In this document: positions 9,285-18,598 of the stretch, one piece after another | How positions within the stretch are numbered: position 1 is the first letter of the stretch | Layout of the letters: every line of letters starts with the position of its first letter | Source of the DNA: an uncultured Christensenellaceae bacterium | Lineage (GTDB): Bacteria; Bacillota; Clostridia; Christensenellales; CAG-314 | Length of the DNA stretch: 64,000 bases | Direction: 5' to 3' | Assembly: GCA_910585195.1 (NCBI GenBank) | Contig: CAJUCX010000005.1 | Coordinates: 32,013-96,012, forward strand | The notes under the pieces: model-generated | Seen by the model: only the letters and a program-made list of their open reading frames with translations | The model's database searches: none | Told to the model about the DNA's origin: nothing | Program-made: the position numbers and the translations under genes

Positions 9285-9527
9285 ATGGATACTTATTCTG
9301 CAATCAAAGACAGGTTGCTTTATTTGTTGGGAGAAAAAGGGGTATCGATACACAAACTTGCAATGGATTCTGCCGTGCCGCCGTCTACCATTAAAAACGT
9401 GCTGTACGGCAAAAGCAAAAACCCCGGTATTGTTACCATAAAAATGCTGTGCGACGGTTTGGGCATAACCTTAATAGAATTTTTTAATGACAAAGAATTT
9501 GAAAATTTGGAGCAGGAAATTAAATAA
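9285..9527 (+). CDS. XRE-family transcriptional regulator
   Basis: An 80-residue single-domain Cro/CI-type helix-turn-helix protein. The HTH covers roughly residues 20-42 (SIHKLAMDSAVPPSTIKNVL), followed by a KSKNPGIVTIKMLCDGLG block typical of the fold's last helices. There is no partner-binding or sensor domain. TATAAT ends six bases before the ATG and there is no Shine-Dalgarno, so the mRNA should be leaderless. It is divergent from the lipoprotein gene and probably represses both through the repeats at 9215-9251. It does not belong to the paralogous groups of the 49-52 kb array. Confidence 0.9.
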   Translation: MDTYSAIKDRLLYLLGEKGVSIHKLAMDSAVPPSTIKNVLYGKSKNPGIVTIKMLCDGLGITLIEFFNDKEFENLEQEIK

Positions 9528-9566
9528 CAATAATTAAACACGCGCAACTTAATAATTGCTGTAAAT

Positions 9567-9597
9567 ACAAGAGACAAAAAAACTTTTTGCCTCTTGT
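9567..9597 (+). terminator. Hairpin after XRE gene (possible terminator)
   Basis: ACAAGAG (9567-9573) pairs with CTCTTGT (9591-9597), and CAAAAA pairs with TTTTTG inside it, around one mismatch and a three-base loop. The T-run is in the stem rather than after it, so terminator activity is uncertain. Confidence 0.5.
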
Positions 9598-9624
9598 TGC
9601 ATATAATAGTTAAAGTCAAAGGGC

Positions 9625-9653
9625 TTGACATAATACATTTTGTCAAGTACTAT
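9625..9653 (+). promoter_or_regulatory. Promoter of TSUP permease gene
   Basis: TTGACA 9625-9630, 17-base spacer, TACTAT 9648-9653, only ten bases before the ATG at 9664. An inverted repeat CTTGACA...TGTCAAG (9624-9647) covers the -35 box and spacer and may be a regulator site. Confidence 0.75.
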
Positions 9654-9663
9654 TTTTTAGATA

Positions 9664-10428
9664 ATGTTTGCAATTTTTATTTACGTCATAGCAGGGCTCG
9701 GGGCAGGCATTGCAACGGGACTTGCAGGACTTTCCGCGGCCGTTGTGATTTCGCCGATGCTTATAACGTTTCTTCATATGGACGCTTACACCGCGGTCGG
9801 CATTGCTTTGGCTTCCGACGTGCTGGCTTCCGCCGCGTCTGCAATAACTTACGGCAAAAACAAAAATATCGATATCAAACGCGGTTTTATGATGCTTGCA
9901 AGCGTGCTTGTGTTTACCTTTGTAGGCAGTTACGTCGCGTCGCTGTTGTCAAACGAGGCAATGGGCAGTTTTGCGGTAATTATGACGTTATTTTTGGGTT
10001 TGCGCTTTATCATCAAACCCGTTATGGAAGGCAAACAGGCAAAGGACGCAAATACCGTTGCCGCTTGTATAAAGTCTGTATTGAGCGGCGTAGTTATAGG
10101 TTTTGTCTGCGGTTTCGTCGGGGCAGGCGGCGGAATGATGATGCTGTTGGTTTTGACAAGTGTTTTGGGGTATGAACTCAAAACGGCAATAGGCACCAGC
10201 CTTATGATAATGTCGTTTACTGCGCTTACCGGCTCAATTTCGCACATAGTGATAGGCGGCTTGCCCGATATAACCGCGTTGGTTATTTGCATTATTGCAA
10301 CTTTGCTCGGCGCGCTGTTGTCGTCGGTGTTTGCAAACAGAACGGAGCCTAAACTTCTAAACCGCATAACCGGCGTCGTGCTTACCGTGTTGGGCGTGGC
10401 AATGCTTGTTATTCAACTTACTTCCTGA
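9664..10428 (+). CDS. TSUP-family (TauE/SafE) permease
   Basis: A 254-residue full-length permease with about eight hydrophobic segments. Two related halves open with GLGAGIATGLAGLSAAVVISP (near residue 10) and GFVCGFVGAGGGMMML (near 147), the signature of the TauE/SafE superfamily. Members move sulfite, sulfoacetate or other sulfur-containing anions or organic acids across the membrane; the substrate cannot be read from sequence. It is a single-gene unit between its own promoter and a strong terminator. Two half-size members of the same superfamily occur at 39,662 and 40,324. Confidence 0.9.
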   Translation: MFAIFIYVIAGLGAGIATGLAGLSAAVVISPMLITFLHMDAYTAVGIALASDVLASAASAITYGKNKNIDIKRGFMMLASVLVFTFVGSYVASLLSNEAMGSFAVIMTLFLGLRFIIKPVMEGKQAKDANTVAACIKSVLSGVVIGFVCGFVGAGGGMMMLLVLTSVLGYELKTAIGTSLMIMSFTALTGSISHIVIGGLPDITALVICIIATLLGALLSSVFANRTEPKLLNRITGVVLTVLGVAMLVIQLTS

Positions 10429-10451
10429 TTTTTTTGTTACACTAAATTTAA

Positions 10452-10486
10452 CACCCCAAACGCCAAAGGCGTTTGGGGTGCTTTTG
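10452..10486 (+). terminator. Rho-independent terminator after TSUP gene
   Basis: A perfect 13-bp stem (10452-10464 with 10468-10480), AAA loop, then CTTTTG. Confidence 0.92.
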
Positions 10487-10542
10487 TAAATCGTATATTT
10501 TTTTGCAACTGATTTTACAAAGTTTGCAAAGGCTTTTTATGA

Positions 10543-10571
10543 TTGTATTTTTGCTTTATTTATAGTATAAT
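10543..10571 (+). promoter_or_regulatory. Promoter of mnmA
   Basis: TTGTAT 10543-10548, 17-base spacer, TATAAT 10566-10571. The ATG is at 10584, so the 5' leader can be only about six bases and carries no Shine-Dalgarno. Confidence 0.75.
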
Positions 10572-10583
10572 TATGCAAGTATT

Positions 10584-11669
10584 ATGGATAAGGCAAAACA
10601 GACCGTTGTGGTGGGAATGAGCGGCGGAGTAGACAGTTCCGTCTGCGCGCTGCTGCTAAAACAACGGGGTTACAACGTAATAGGGCTTTATATGTCCAAC
10701 TGGAAAGAAACCGACGACGGCGGACATTGCACGGGCGAGCAGGATTTTGACGACGTGCGCAGAGTGTGCAACGCCATCGACGTGCCTTATTATACCGTGG
10801 ATTTTGCACAGCAGTATATGGACAGGGTGTTCTGTTATTTTTTGGAAGAATACAAAAACGGAAGAACGCCCAACCCCGACGTGCTTTGCAACAGAGAAAT
10901 CAAATTCGGTCCGTTTTTGCAATATGCAAAGTCATTGGGTGCAGATTTTATTGCGACGGGGCATTATTGCGGAATAGAGCATAAAGACGGCAAGCATTTT
11001 TTGAAAAAGGTTAAAGACCAAAATAAAGACCAGACGTATTTCTTAAATCAACTTAACCAACGGCAGTTGGCGGACGTAATGTTTCCGCTTGCGGAAATAG
11101 AAAAGGGCGAAGTGCGAAAAATTGCCAAACAATATAATTTGGAAACTGCGGAAAAAAAAGACTCTACCGGCATTTGCTTTATAGGGGAAAGAAATTTCAG
11201 AGAATTTTTGAAGAACTATCTCCCCGGTCAATCGGGCGACATAAAAACCCTCGACGGTAAAACAGTGGGCAGACACATTGGGCTTATGTATTATACCTTG
11301 GGACAGAGGCGCGGACTTAACGTAGGCGGAAAAGCCGACGGCAACGGCGGCAGATGGTTTGTTGTCGACAAGGATTTGCAAAACAACGTTTTGCTTGTAA
11401 GTCAGGGGGACGAAACGCCTTTGATGAGCAAAGCGTGCGTTGCCGACGGGTTTAATTGGATACCCGAGCAGCCTGCCGACGAATTTTGCTGTTTTGCGAA
11501 ATTCCGTTACAGACAGCCCGAGCAAGCCGTAAAAGTAAAGGTACAAGGCGACGGAGTTTATATAGAATTTGCCGAGCCGCAACGGGCGGTTACGCCGGGG
11601 CAGTTTGCCGTGTTGTATGACAAAGATTATTGTCTGGGCGGCGGCGTAATAAGGCAGGTTGTAAAGTGA
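10584..11669 (+). CDS. mnmA: tRNA-specific 2-thiouridylase MnmA
   Basis: A 361-residue cytoplasmic enzyme that thiolates U34 of tRNA-Lys, tRNA-Glu and tRNA-Gln. The PP-loop GMSGGVDSSV is at residues 11-20. The first catalytic cysteine is in NPDVLCNREIKF (about residue 101) and the second in STGICFIGERNF (about 198), both conserved in the family. The persulfide donor, a dedicated cysteine desulfurase, is not nearby. The stop codon overlaps the start of the next gene (TGATG), so the two are translationally coupled although their functions look unrelated. Confidence 0.97.
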   Translation: MDKAKQTVVVGMSGGVDSSVCALLLKQRGYNVIGLYMSNWKETDDGGHCTGEQDFDDVRRVCNAIDVPYYTVDFAQQYMDRVFCYFLEEYKNGRTPNPDVLCNREIKFGPFLQYAKSLGADFIATGHYCGIEHKDGKHFLKKVKDQNKDQTYFLNQLNQRQLADVMFPLAEIEKGEVRKIAKQYNLETAEKKDSTGICFIGERNFREFLKNYLPGQSGDIKTLDGKTVGRHIGLMYYTLGQRRGLNVGGKADGNGGRWFVVDKDLQNNVLLVSQGDETPLMSKACVADGFNWIPEQPADEFCCFAKFRYRQPEQAVKVKVQGDGVYIEFAEPQRAVTPGQFAVLYDKDYCLGGGVIRQVVK

Positions 11670-12685
11670 TGAACGACGGAGAAAAATGCAACTTGCGTAA
11701 AATTAAAGACGGCAGACAAGTTGAACAAAACGACGGTAATGCAACTGCGGAAGCAATGCTTTTTAGTCAAGACGGCATAAAGGCGGCAACCGCAAAAAGT
11801 CAACTTGCAAAGACAGAAAACTTCGACTGTAAAGAAACCTCGCAAACGGGAGCTTTACAAGACGCAAGCAAACTTAAAGAAAACAATCAAGACAAATTTA
11901 TAAATAAGTTAAGACAAGACAAAACCGTACGCCGTGTTTGGGAAGTGGATTTTCTGCGCGGGTTCTGTATGCTGTTTGTAATATGGGACCATTTGATGTA
12001 TGATTTTGCATACATCTTTTACGGCAATTTTTCTACGGCGTTTGCACGAGCAATCGGTAATTTCGCAAGAGCCTACTGTACAAGCGGCATACGCTATGCA
12101 ACGCACGACTGGTTTGTCGGCGTGTTTGTGTTGGTGTCGGGTTTGTCAACGGTGTTCAGCCGCAACAACTGGATTAAAGCCGGCAAAGTCTTGACTGCGG
12201 CGTTTCTGCTTACGCTCATTACAAACGCAGGAGTTTCGTACTTTGGCAGGGGCATAGTTATCAACTACGGCATTTTGCATATGCTTGCAACCTGCGGACT
12301 TATATACGCATTTCTAAAAATAGTAAAAGCGCCGAACTGGTTGTCGTTGGCTTTGGGCGCGGTTGCTCTTGCGGTGGGTTATTATTTCAATGCACAAAAT
12401 TTAACCGAGCCTGTGGGGTTGATATTTTTGTTTAACAGCACACGTGCTTTCGGTTGGTCTGCCGGCGACTTTTGGCCGCTTATGCCGTGGCTGGGTTGGT
12501 TTTTGATAGGCGCGTTTTTGGGAAGCGTCATATACAAAAACAAAACGACCAAATTGCCGTTTATAAACGAAAAGTATCTTGCGCCTGTTACTTTCGTAGG
12601 CAAAAATTCTCTTTGGTTTTATCTGCTGAGTCAGGCGATATGCATTGCTTTGCTTTGGCTGCTTACAACTTTTAAGTGGATATAA
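11669..12685 (+). CDS. DUF1624 / heparan-alpha-glucosaminide N-acetyltransferase-like membrane protein
   Basis: A 338-residue protein. From about residue 87 it reads RRVWEVDFLRGFCMLFVIWDHLMYDF, the opening of the DUF1624 membrane acyltransferase family, followed by some seven transmembrane segments. The family moves acyl groups across the membrane to sugars. Unusually, the first 85 or so residues form a polar, Lys/Asn/Gln/Asp-rich, probably disordered extension not typical of the family. The start at 11669 overlaps the mnmA stop (TGATG); an earlier in-frame ATG lies inside mnmA without a ribosome site. Substrate unknown. Confidence 0.82.
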   Translation: MNDGEKCNLRKIKDGRQVEQNDGNATAEAMLFSQDGIKAATAKSQLAKTENFDCKETSQTGALQDASKLKENNQDKFINKLRQDKTVRRVWEVDFLRGFCMLFVIWDHLMYDFAYIFYGNFSTAFARAIGNFARAYCTSGIRYATHDWFVGVFVLVSGLSTVFSRNNWIKAGKVLTAAFLLTLITNAGVSYFGRGIVINYGILHMLATCGLIYAFLKIVKAPNWLSLALGAVALAVGYYFNAQNLTEPVGLIFLFNSTRAFGWSAGDFWPLMPWLGWFLIGAFLGSVIYKNKTTKLPFINEKYLAPVTFVGKNSLWFYLLSQAICIALLWLLTTFKWI

Positions 12686-12822
12686 TTTTGCAGACGTATA
12701 AACAGCGTTGAGATATTAAAACAGTAAAAATATTTACCTTTATGACAGCAGGTTAAAACAACAATAAAAATGCGGCAGGCAAAAACTTGCCGTTTGACAA
12801 AAAGGCGTATGGGTGTGGTTGT

Positions 12823-14424
12823 ATGATTGAAACTTCTATGTACCGTTATTTTATGAATAACTATGAAGAAAAAAAGAACGCCGTTGCGGTGTCTTTTCTT
12901 CACAAACAATTTAATTACCGTCAACTTAAAGACGAGATTGACAGAGTCGCGTCCTTTTTGGTCAAGCACGGCGTAAACAAGGGCGATTGCGTAACGATAG
13001 CGTTGCCTAATATTCCGTCGGTCATAAGCACTTTTTACGCAGTAAACAAAATAGGTGCGGTGGCAAATATGGTGCATCCGCTTGTGCCTTACGACGTGCT
13101 AAAAAGATATATGCTGCAAACAAACAGCAAAATGGTGTTTGCTTTCGACCTGTTGCTTGACGATTATTTTGACGACCTCGTAAACGACGGTTTTACGGCG
13201 GTGGTGTGCAAGGCAAACGACTACCTGAACGTTGTTGAATCTTTCTTTTACAATGCTTTCGGCAAAAAGAAATATAAACAGATAGACAAAGAAGACTGCA
13301 TAATGTTCCGCAAGGCGCAAAGGTCAAAAAGGCGCAAGATAAAAGCCGACGCAAGTTTTGACGACCCTGCGGTAATTATGCACAGCAGCGGAACTACCGA
13401 CAACTCTAAAAGTGCGGTGCTTACAAACAAAAATTTCAATTCCGTTGCGGAAAATATAATAAACGTCTTGCCGTGGGGAAACAAACTCGGCACGGATATG
13501 TCAAGCATTACCGTACTGCCGATGTTTCACGCGTTCGGTCTGGGCGTATGTATGCATACGGTGCTGTCGTACGGCTACAACAGCGTGATGATACCTAAAT
13601 ATTCGCATAAAAAGATAGTTAAAAAAATGAAGAAACACAACGTCGCAATAATCGCCGGCGTGCCTACAATGTTTGCCGGCATTGCAGATGATATAAACTT
13701 TAACGGCGGTTGGCTTAACAGTTTGAAGTTTGCATTTTGCGGCGGAGATAAATTGAACCCCAAAGTAAAACAGCGTTTCGAAAAAATCGTGAGCAAAAAC
13801 GGCGGAAGTTGTAAACTTGACGAAGGCTACGGTCTTACCGAAGCATCGGGAGTGTTTTCCGTAAACACCAGACTTGACGAAAGAGAAGGCTCTTTGGGCA
13901 AACCTTTTGCAGGAGTAGCGTATGCCTTTAACGAGTTTGGCGACAAGTTGCCCGACGGCGAAATAGGCGAAATTTGCGTTTCGTCAGACGCCGTTATGAA
14001 AGGTTATTGGCAGGACGGACAAGTCGTACGCGAAGGACTGTTCGATTTCGAAGGCAAAACATTCGTCAAAACCGGCGATTTGGGTTGTGTGGACGCCGAC
14101 GGCTTTATATACTACAAGCAGAGGGCAAAGCGTGTGGAAAAGGTTTCCGGCGTAAACGTATTTCCTGCCGAGGCGGAAGAAGTTATATGCTCCGTCGACG
14201 GCGTAAAACTTTGTTCTGTAAAAGGTGTTGAAAATAAAAAGAAAGGCACCGTGTTAAAGGCTTTTATCGTGCTTGAAAAAGACGCCGACGGCAGCGAAGT
14301 GTTAAAAAAAGTAAAAGAAGTTTGCGCCGTAAAACTAGACAAATGGACTCAACCGAAGTCATATGAATTTAAGGAGTTTTTGCCGCTTACAAACTTCGGC
14401 AAAGTAGATTATTCCAAACTGTGA
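12823..14424 (+). CDS. Class I adenylate-forming enzyme (acyl-CoA synthetase-like)
   Basis: A 533-residue AMP-binding enzyme that activates a carboxylic acid as the acyl-adenylate, normally passing it to CoA. The P-loop-like core is IMHSSGTTDNSKSAVLTNKN (about 186-205), the A5 block GYGLTEASG is near 350, and TGDLG then RAKRVEKVSGVNVFPAEAEE form the hinge. The C-terminal FGKVDYSKL holds the catalytic lysine. The ATG at 12823 gives the usual N-terminus; an upstream ATG at 12787 adds twelve unrelated residues. Neither has a strong ribosome site. The ATPase gene follows after seven bases, so the two are probably co-transcribed. Confidence 0.88.
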   Translation: MIETSMYRYFMNNYEEKKNAVAVSFLHKQFNYRQLKDEIDRVASFLVKHGVNKGDCVTIALPNIPSVISTFYAVNKIGAVANMVHPLVPYDVLKRYMLQTNSKMVFAFDLLLDDYFDDLVNDGFTAVVCKANDYLNVVESFFYNAFGKKKYKQIDKEDCIMFRKAQRSKRRKIKADASFDDPAVIMHSSGTTDNSKSAVLTNKNFNSVAENIINVLPWGNKLGTDMSSITVLPMFHAFGLGVCMHTVLSYGYNSVMIPKYSHKKIVKKMKKHNVAIIAGVPTMFAGIADDINFNGGWLNSLKFAFCGGDKLNPKVKQRFEKIVSKNGGSCKLDEGYGLTEASGVFSVNTRLDEREGSLGKPFAGVAYAFNEFGDKLPDGEIGEICVSSDAVMKGYWQDGQVVREGLFDFEGKTFVKTGDLGCVDADGFIYYKQRAKRVEKVSGVNVFPAEAEEVICSVDGVKLCSVKGVENKKKGTVLKAFIVLEKDADGSEVLKKVKEVCAVKLDKWTQPKSYEFKEFLPLTNFGKVDYSKL

Positions 14425-14431
14425 GATTATT

Positions 14432-16834
14432 ATGAAAAAACAACCGTTGACCGCTGCGGAAGTCGAGAGATTTTCCGCTGACACTATGACAGGACTTGAC
14501 GAAAGTCAAGTTGCAGTAAGAAAACAGCAGGGGCTTACCAACAAGGTAGAGCGCACCGTCGGCAAAAGTTATGCAGCCATATTTTTGGGCAATATATTTA
14601 CGTTTTTCAATATGTTGGGCCTTGCTATTATGGTGCTTATGCTTATTTTGGGCTCCTTTTCAAACGTGTTTTTTGCCGTGGTAATTTTGGCAAACACATT
14701 TATAGGAATTATTCAGGAAATAAAAGCAAAAAAGAGTATAGAAAAACTTTCCATTATGTCCGCGCCTACGGCAAACGCCGTAAGAGGCGGCAGCGAGTGC
14801 GAAATTGCCGTAAGCGATTTGGTATTGGACGACGTAATAAAACTTTCGGCAGGCAAACAAATCGCGGCGGACTGTCAGGTGCTTGACGGCGAGATAGAAG
14901 TAAACGAAGCGCTGCTTACAGGCGAGTCGGTTGCGATAAAAAAGAAAAAGGGCGATTCTTTGCTGTCGGGCAGTTTTGTCGTTTCCGGCAACTGTTTTGC
15001 TAAGGTCGAGCACGTCGGCAAAGATAATTACGTAGAAAAACTTTCCGCAAAAGCAAAAAAATATCAAAAGCCAAACAGCCAACTTATGCGGTCTATAAAC
15101 ACCATCATAAAGGCGCTTGCCGTTGTTATTTTTCCGCTCGGCATAGGCACTTTTTGTACGGCGTATTTCAGACAGGGCATCGCGGTAGAACAGTCTTTAA
15201 TATTGATGTCGGGCTCTATGATAGGTATGATACCAAGCGGTATGGTACTTTTGACAAGCGTTGCGCTTGCGGTGTCGGTAATTAAACTTGCGCGCAACAA
15301 CGCGTTGGTGCAGGACTTGTATTGTATAGAAATGCTTGCAAGGGTAAACGTTTTGTGTCTTGACAAAACCGGCACTATTACAGACGGCACTATGACTGTG
15401 GAAGAAGTAAAGATACTTGACGGCAGCAAAAACTTTGCGTCGCTTATGGCAAACTTTTTGACTGCTACGGGGGACGCAAATCAATCCGCCGTGGCAATGG
15501 CAAACGAGTTCGGCAAAAAAGACGACTTAAAAGCAAACGCGGTAATTGCCTTTTCTTCCGCAAGAAAATATTCCGCCGCAAGTTTCGACGGAGTCGGCAC
15601 CGTTGCAGTCGGCGCGCCCGGGTTTGTTATGCAGCCGTCGGAAAGCACGGCAAAAATTATAGAACACTTTGCAAAGCAGGGCAAAAGAGTGTTGCTTGCA
15701 GGCACTTCACAAAAAAACATAGTTGAGGACAAATTGCCGCAACTTACGGAAACCGCTTTGATAGTAATAGAGGACACCGTAAGGGACGACGCTGTGGAAA
15801 TTATAGATTGGTTCAAAAACAACAACGTTGCCGTAAAAGTTATTTCCGGAGACAATCCGCTTACCGTCTCTGTAATAGCCGGCAAAGTCGGCATAGAAAA
15901 CGCAAACAAATACATAAGTCTTGAAGGGCTTTCCGACGCGGAAGTAATCGAAGCTGCGGCAGAGTATACGGTGTTCGGCAGGGTCAACCCCGACCAAAAA
16001 GCGCTGTTAATCAAGACCATACGCGCAAACGGCAATACCGTTGCAATGACGGGCGACGGAGTAAACGACATTTTGGCTATGAAAGAAGCCGACTGCGCCG
16101 TTGCCATTGCCGCAGGCAGCGAAGCCGCAAGAAGCGTCGCGCACTTGGTGCTAATGGACAGCAAATTTTCTTCTATGCCTAAGGTTGTAAAAGAAGGCAG
16201 ACAGGTTGTAAATAACATTCAAAACTCTTCTTCGCTGTTTCTTATGAAGACGACTATGACGATATTTACGACAGTTCTTATGATTATATTAGGGCTTGGC
16301 TATCCGTTCGAACCTAAAAACCTTTATATAATAGAGTTTATGGTTATAGGCATTCCGTCATTCGTTTTGGCGTTAAGGACAAACACCGACTTGATAAAGG
16401 GCAAGTTTATTTCCAACACGCTGTTAAAAACAATTCCCAGCGGAATTGCACTGTCGCTTTCGGTCGGCATAATTTATCTTTATGCGGGGCTTAAGGGTAT
16501 GCCTTTTACCGTTGTTGAAGTCGCGGAAGGAATTGAGACCGTTGTTGGCAACCCGGAAGTAATTACCCTTGCAACTATGGCTATGACCTTATCGGGAGTA
16601 ATTGCTTTGTGCGTAATGTGCTATCCTTACACTTGGATAACAATCTCCGTTGCGGCAGGCTCCGCAGTTTTGTCGGTGCTGTGTTTCGTTATCACGCCGT
16701 TGGGCAAGTTTATGGATTTCACGAGTATTGCGCAAGTGTCGCCGCATTTATGGATTGTAGCCGTATGTCTTGCAATTTCTTTGGCGGTAATTGCAGTCGG
16801 CAGATTTATAATGAATAAAAAAGTCAAAAATTAA
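14432..16834 (+). CDS. P-type ATPase, Exp7-like cation-transporter subfamily
   Basis: An 800-residue integral membrane pump. In order: the actuator LLTGESVAIKKKKGD (about 168-182), TM4 with MIPSGMVLLTS (about 268-278), the phosphorylation site DKTGTITDG (about 311-319), the hinge ISGDNPLTV and MTGDGVNDILAMKEADCAVA, then about six C-terminal transmembrane helices. PSGM in TM4, in place of PEGL or CPC, is characteristic of the uncharacterised subfamily containing pneumococcal Exp7, not of heavy-metal or SERCA pumps. The transported ion is unknown. It follows the acyl-adenylating gene by seven bases. Confidence 0.88.
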   Translation: MKKQPLTAAEVERFSADTMTGLDESQVAVRKQQGLTNKVERTVGKSYAAIFLGNIFTFFNMLGLAIMVLMLILGSFSNVFFAVVILANTFIGIIQEIKAKKSIEKLSIMSAPTANAVRGGSECEIAVSDLVLDDVIKLSAGKQIAADCQVLDGEIEVNEALLTGESVAIKKKKGDSLLSGSFVVSGNCFAKVEHVGKDNYVEKLSAKAKKYQKPNSQLMRSINTIIKALAVVIFPLGIGTFCTAYFRQGIAVEQSLILMSGSMIGMIPSGMVLLTSVALAVSVIKLARNNALVQDLYCIEMLARVNVLCLDKTGTITDGTMTVEEVKILDGSKNFASLMANFLTATGDANQSAVAMANEFGKKDDLKANAVIAFSSARKYSAASFDGVGTVAVGAPGFVMQPSESTAKIIEHFAKQGKRVLLAGTSQKNIVEDKLPQLTETALIVIEDTVRDDAVEIIDWFKNNNVAVKVISGDNPLTVSVIAGKVGIENANKYISLEGLSDAEVIEAAAEYTVFGRVNPDQKALLIKTIRANGNTVAMTGDGVNDILAMKEADCAVAIAAGSEAARSVAHLVLMDSKFSSMPKVVKEGRQVVNNIQNSSSLFLMKTTMTIFTTVLMIILGLGYPFEPKNLYIIEFMVIGIPSFVLALRTNTDLIKGKFISNTLLKTIPSGIALSLSVGIIYLYAGLKGMPFTVVEVAEGIETVVGNPEVITLATMAMTLSGVIALCVMCYPYTWITISVAAGSAVLSVLCFVITPLGKFMDFTSIAQVSPHLWIVAVCLAISLAVIAVGRFIMNKKVKN

Positions 16835-16917
16835 AATGCAATTTAATTGCAGTAAAACCGTAAAAACTGCTTGTTAAAACAAGTTATCAAAAAAATAAAT
16901 AAGGAAGTAATAAAATA

Positions 16918-18408
16918 ATGGCAAGAATGTCAAGAAAAGAAAGACGCCTGCAAAAGAAACTTATTCCGCTCAATATCGTGCTTTGCATAATTTCTTTGGC
17001 GGCAGCGGTTTCTATGTTTTTCACCCCGATAATTACCGTTGATATTGGCAAAATATTAAAAGAAGAATCGGTAATGTCGTACGTTGACAAATCTATGGAA
17101 GATATGGTCAAAAACTCGAGCGGCGAGTCCGCAGAAGGGATTGATGTCGCACCTGTCGTTACGTCAATAGTCAAAAACGTTTTCAGCACGGCAGAGGGGC
17201 AAATTTCTGTTACCGCTTACGGCGCATATAAAGTTGCTTTCACTTCGGAATCCGACAAGGCAACCGCTGTTCTTGACGAACTTTTCTTTGGAGAAAACGC
17301 TCTCGTAACCAAACTGATAGACAGCATAGTAGACGGCGTTACAGGTGTGTTCGAGTCGCCGGAAGGCAAGGCCTTAATAGAAGAAACAATCGTAAACGTC
17401 ATAGCCAAAGAGTTGGCTGAAAACGTAGACGGCGTTACAGAACAGCAGATAAAAGACCTTACAAACACCTTTAAGAAGATAGAAAATATTCAAGACGGCG
17501 ACGTCAGTCCCGTTGTAAACGAATTTGCCGATAAAGTGGAAGATATAGTGGGCAGTGAAATTTCCGCAGAGGACAGAGAAAATATCGCAGGCGTCGTTCA
17601 AGATATGTATGACCAAACTAAAGAGCAACTCGGCGACGAAGACGTTACGATAGAGTCTATAATTTGCGTTTTGGTTTCGCAAAGCGTAGACTTGGGACAA
17701 TTTAATATAGGCGATATTATTGCAAATATAAACGGCGGCAACGGCAACGGTGCGGATACAGTTGCATACGTATCTGTAACCGACCAAACCGACGGCGAAG
17801 CGTCAAACGACGGCGGCAATGACGGCGAGGCGGAAAGAACAATCGTCAAAAGTTATTCCGAATTGCTTACGGAAATCGGTCTCGGAGATGAAGAAAAGGC
17901 GCAACTTAAAGCAGATTTGAGAGAAACCATCAGGACGGAAATCAACAAAAGCATGGGGATAGGAAGCGACGATACGCAAAGCAATCAGCAGGCAGAGCAG
18001 TTTGCAGAGTATTACAGCTACGTATTTTACGTTTCGCTTGCGTTTGTGGCGCCGTGGCTTATATTGTTTTTGTTTTCTTTGTTGCACATATTTACCAAAA
18101 ATAAAAAAGTTGCAATGTGGTACGTAAAACTTTTGGGTTTAATACCCGTAATTTTGTTTGTCGTGTTTACTTTTGCGCCTACGTTGTTGCCTGTGATTGC
18201 ACCGTCGCTTGTGGCCGGCGAGGAAGGTCAAATGATATTGGCAGTGCTTAAAGGCGTTTCTACTTCGCTGTGGATAAGCGCCGCTTGTTATGCGGTTATG
18301 TGGCTTGTTTCTATATTCTGGGCGCACCCTATCAAACGCAAAATACGAAAAGAACGCAAAGCCTTCAAGTACGGTTCGCGCTTCGGCGAGTATGAGGAGA
18401 ATTATTGA
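16918..18408 (+). CDS. Membrane protein of unknown function with large extracytoplasmic region
   Basis: A 496-residue protein I do not recognise. A basic N-terminus (RMSRKERRLQKK) leads into one transmembrane segment at about 17-36, which suggests N-in topology. About 330 acidic, helix-rich residues follow, with many Glu, Asp and Val and a Gly/Asn-rich linker near 270-300. Three hydrophobic segments and a basic tail (IKRKIRKERKAFK) end the protein. AAGGAAG lies ten bases before the ATG. It may share the transcript of the upstream P-type ATPase (83-base gap). A TTGATAATTT/AAATTATCAA hairpin overlaps its stop codon (18405-18445). Confidence 0.7.
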   Translation: MARMSRKERRLQKKLIPLNIVLCIISLAAAVSMFFTPIITVDIGKILKEESVMSYVDKSMEDMVKNSSGESAEGIDVAPVVTSIVKNVFSTAEGQISVTAYGAYKVAFTSESDKATAVLDELFFGENALVTKLIDSIVDGVTGVFESPEGKALIEETIVNVIAKELAENVDGVTEQQIKDLTNTFKKIENIQDGDVSPVVNEFADKVEDIVGSEISAEDRENIAGVVQDMYDQTKEQLGDEDVTIESIICVLVSQSVDLGQFNIGDIIANINGGNGNGADTVAYVSVTDQTDGEASNDGGNDGEAERTIVKSYSELLTEIGLGDEEKAQLKADLRETIRTEINKSMGIGSDDTQSNQQAEQFAEYYSYVFYVSLAFVAPWLILFLFSLLHIFTKNKKVAMWYVKLLGLIPVILFVVFTFAPTLLPVIAPSLVAGEEGQMILAVLKGVSTSLWISAACYAVMWLVSIFWAHPIKRKIRKERKAFKYGSRFGEYEENY

Positions 18409-18598
18409 TAATTTTTCCTTTTGGCAGGTAAATATAAATTATCAAACCGCAAAATTATACAGGATAAGTTTTAGGCAACTATATAATTAAATTAACTGCT
18501 TTTGTCTTGATATTGTTTAATGACAAGTTTGCAGTAAAATGCAGTTAAATTTGACTTCGCGTCAACAAAGTTTAATTGAAAAATATTTGGGGTGTAAT